DNA of 50,496 nucleotides from an uncultured Actinomycetes bacterium (GTDB lineage: Bacteria; Actinomycetota; Actinomycetes; Actinomycetales; Microbacteriaceae): NCBI GenBank assembly GCA_903920435.1, contig CAIXMB010000140.1, positions 1-50,496 on the forward strand, written 5' to 3'. The notes under the pieces were generated by a model. It was not told where the DNA came from and made no database searches. It saw only the letters and a list, made by a program, of their open reading frames with translations. Of this stretch, positions 50,061-50,496 are shown one piece after another. The translations under genes and the position numbers were made by a program. How positions within the stretch are numbered: the stretch's first letter is position 1; each line of letters opens with the position of its first letter.

Positions 50061-50496
50061 CTAGAACGGCGGCGGGTCGGCGTCTCGGATGTGGCCGGTG
50101 GGGCTCGTCCACACGGCCTGCTCCGCACCCGGCGGCTTCTCGACCTGCCACTTCGTCTGATGCTTCATCACGTGGTGCTTGCGGCAGCGCGGCGCGAGGT
50201 TCTCCACGGTCGTGAGCCCGCCCTCCGACCTCGCCTCGGTGTGGTCGAGGTCGCAGTGCGCGGCTCGGCGGCCGCACCCGGGGAAGTCGCACGTGGCGTG
50301 CTTCACGCGAAGCCACCGCTTCAGGGCGGCCGACGTGCGGTACTGCTTCGGGTCGAGCTGCAGCACGGCGCCCGTCACCGGGTGGGTGAGGAGCCTAGTG
50401 ATCGACGGTGCGTCGGCCCCCAGTCGTCGTGCGGTGTCGAGGTCGATCGGGCCGACGCCCTCCAGGAGCGCGGGCTCGTCGGACGTGCCCAGCAGC
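50061..50496 (-). CDS. HNH endonuclease family protein with DUF222-like context (5' end outside window)
   Basis: The last 144 residues of a protein whose start lies beyond the right edge. It contains the segment LLEGVGPIDLDTARRLGADAPSITRLLTHPVTG and then the HNH domain with CDFPGCGRR zinc-knuckle Cys, CDLDHTEARSEGGLTTVENL, and CRKHH. This layout matches the abundant actinobacterial DUF222-HNH proteins, found in many copies per genome and often near mobile or variable regions. The function of these proteins is not established. Confidence 0.9.
   Translation of the reverse strand, partial: LLGTSDEPALLEGVGPIDLDTARRLGADAPSITRLLTHPVTGAVLQLDPKQYRTSAALKRWLRVKHATCDFPGCGRRAAHCDLDHTEARSEGGLTTVENLAPRCRKHHVMKHQTKWQVEKPPGAEQAVWTSPTGHIRDADPPPF

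Overview
The window is a gene-dense, high-GC stretch of an actinobacterial chromosome. Gene order, codon use, many GTG starts, leaderless promoters and a dispersed TGAGCYTGTCGAA repeat point to the family Microbacteriaceae; I cannot name the genus. No stretch longer than about 150 bases lacks a gene. I see no rRNA, CRISPR array, integrase, transposase or insertion sequence, and one tRNA. The window cuts mfd at the left edge and an HNH endonuclease gene at the right edge.

Layout. 1-4.4 kb: mfd, pth and rplY. 4.4-9.8 kb: gluconokinase and 6-phosphogluconate dehydrogenase (divergent), an LtrA-family membrane protein, a small membrane protein and an acyl-CoA ligase. 9.8-12.6 kb: a visibly lower-GC three-gene island with a soluble Ser/Thr kinase, an unknown protein coupled to it, and a convergent protein with a possible nuclease-like EAK motif. 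12.6-15.5 kb: prs, glmU, a DUF1622-like gene and tRNA-Gln. 15.6-21.3 kb: MarR plus YeiH-type exporter, SDR plus TMEM175-like channel, and a cytochrome P450 followed by a surface protein with MBG repeats.

21.4-27.5 kb: a tightly coupled minus-strand operon that I read as oleA - glycosyltransferase - cytochrome P450 - oleC - oleD, followed by a cation efflux gene. OleA, OleC and OleD are the condensing, beta-lactone-forming and ketone-reducing enzymes of long-chain olefin and beta-lactone biosynthesis. The decarboxylase OleB is absent, and a P450 and a glycosyltransferase lie between oleA and oleC. This is the best candidate in the window for an undescribed pathway, probably a tailored beta-lactone or beta-hydroxy acid lipid.

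27.5-31.7 kb: a UBP zinc-finger protein, a Uup-like ABC-F ATPase, a MOSC protein and a membrane-anchored molybdopterin oxidoreductase. 31.7-34.8 kb: aminotransferase, dehydratase and phosphosugar transferase genes that together could build a lipid-linked 4-amino-dideoxy sugar. 34.8-42.6 kb: the housekeeping block ispE, rsmA, tatD, metG, rsmI, interrupted by a MarR regulator and a membrane protein that share a clear palindromic operator, then a protein O-mannosyltransferase. 42.7-50.5 kb: a 1209-residue surface protein with an FGLLP-type membrane domain, metY with a CoA-binding protein, a DUF255 thioredoxin-domain protein and the HNH fragment.

Many transcription units begin with a TANNNT-like hexamer six or seven bases before an ATG or GTG, as expected for leaderless mRNA. 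I used this to choose several starts.
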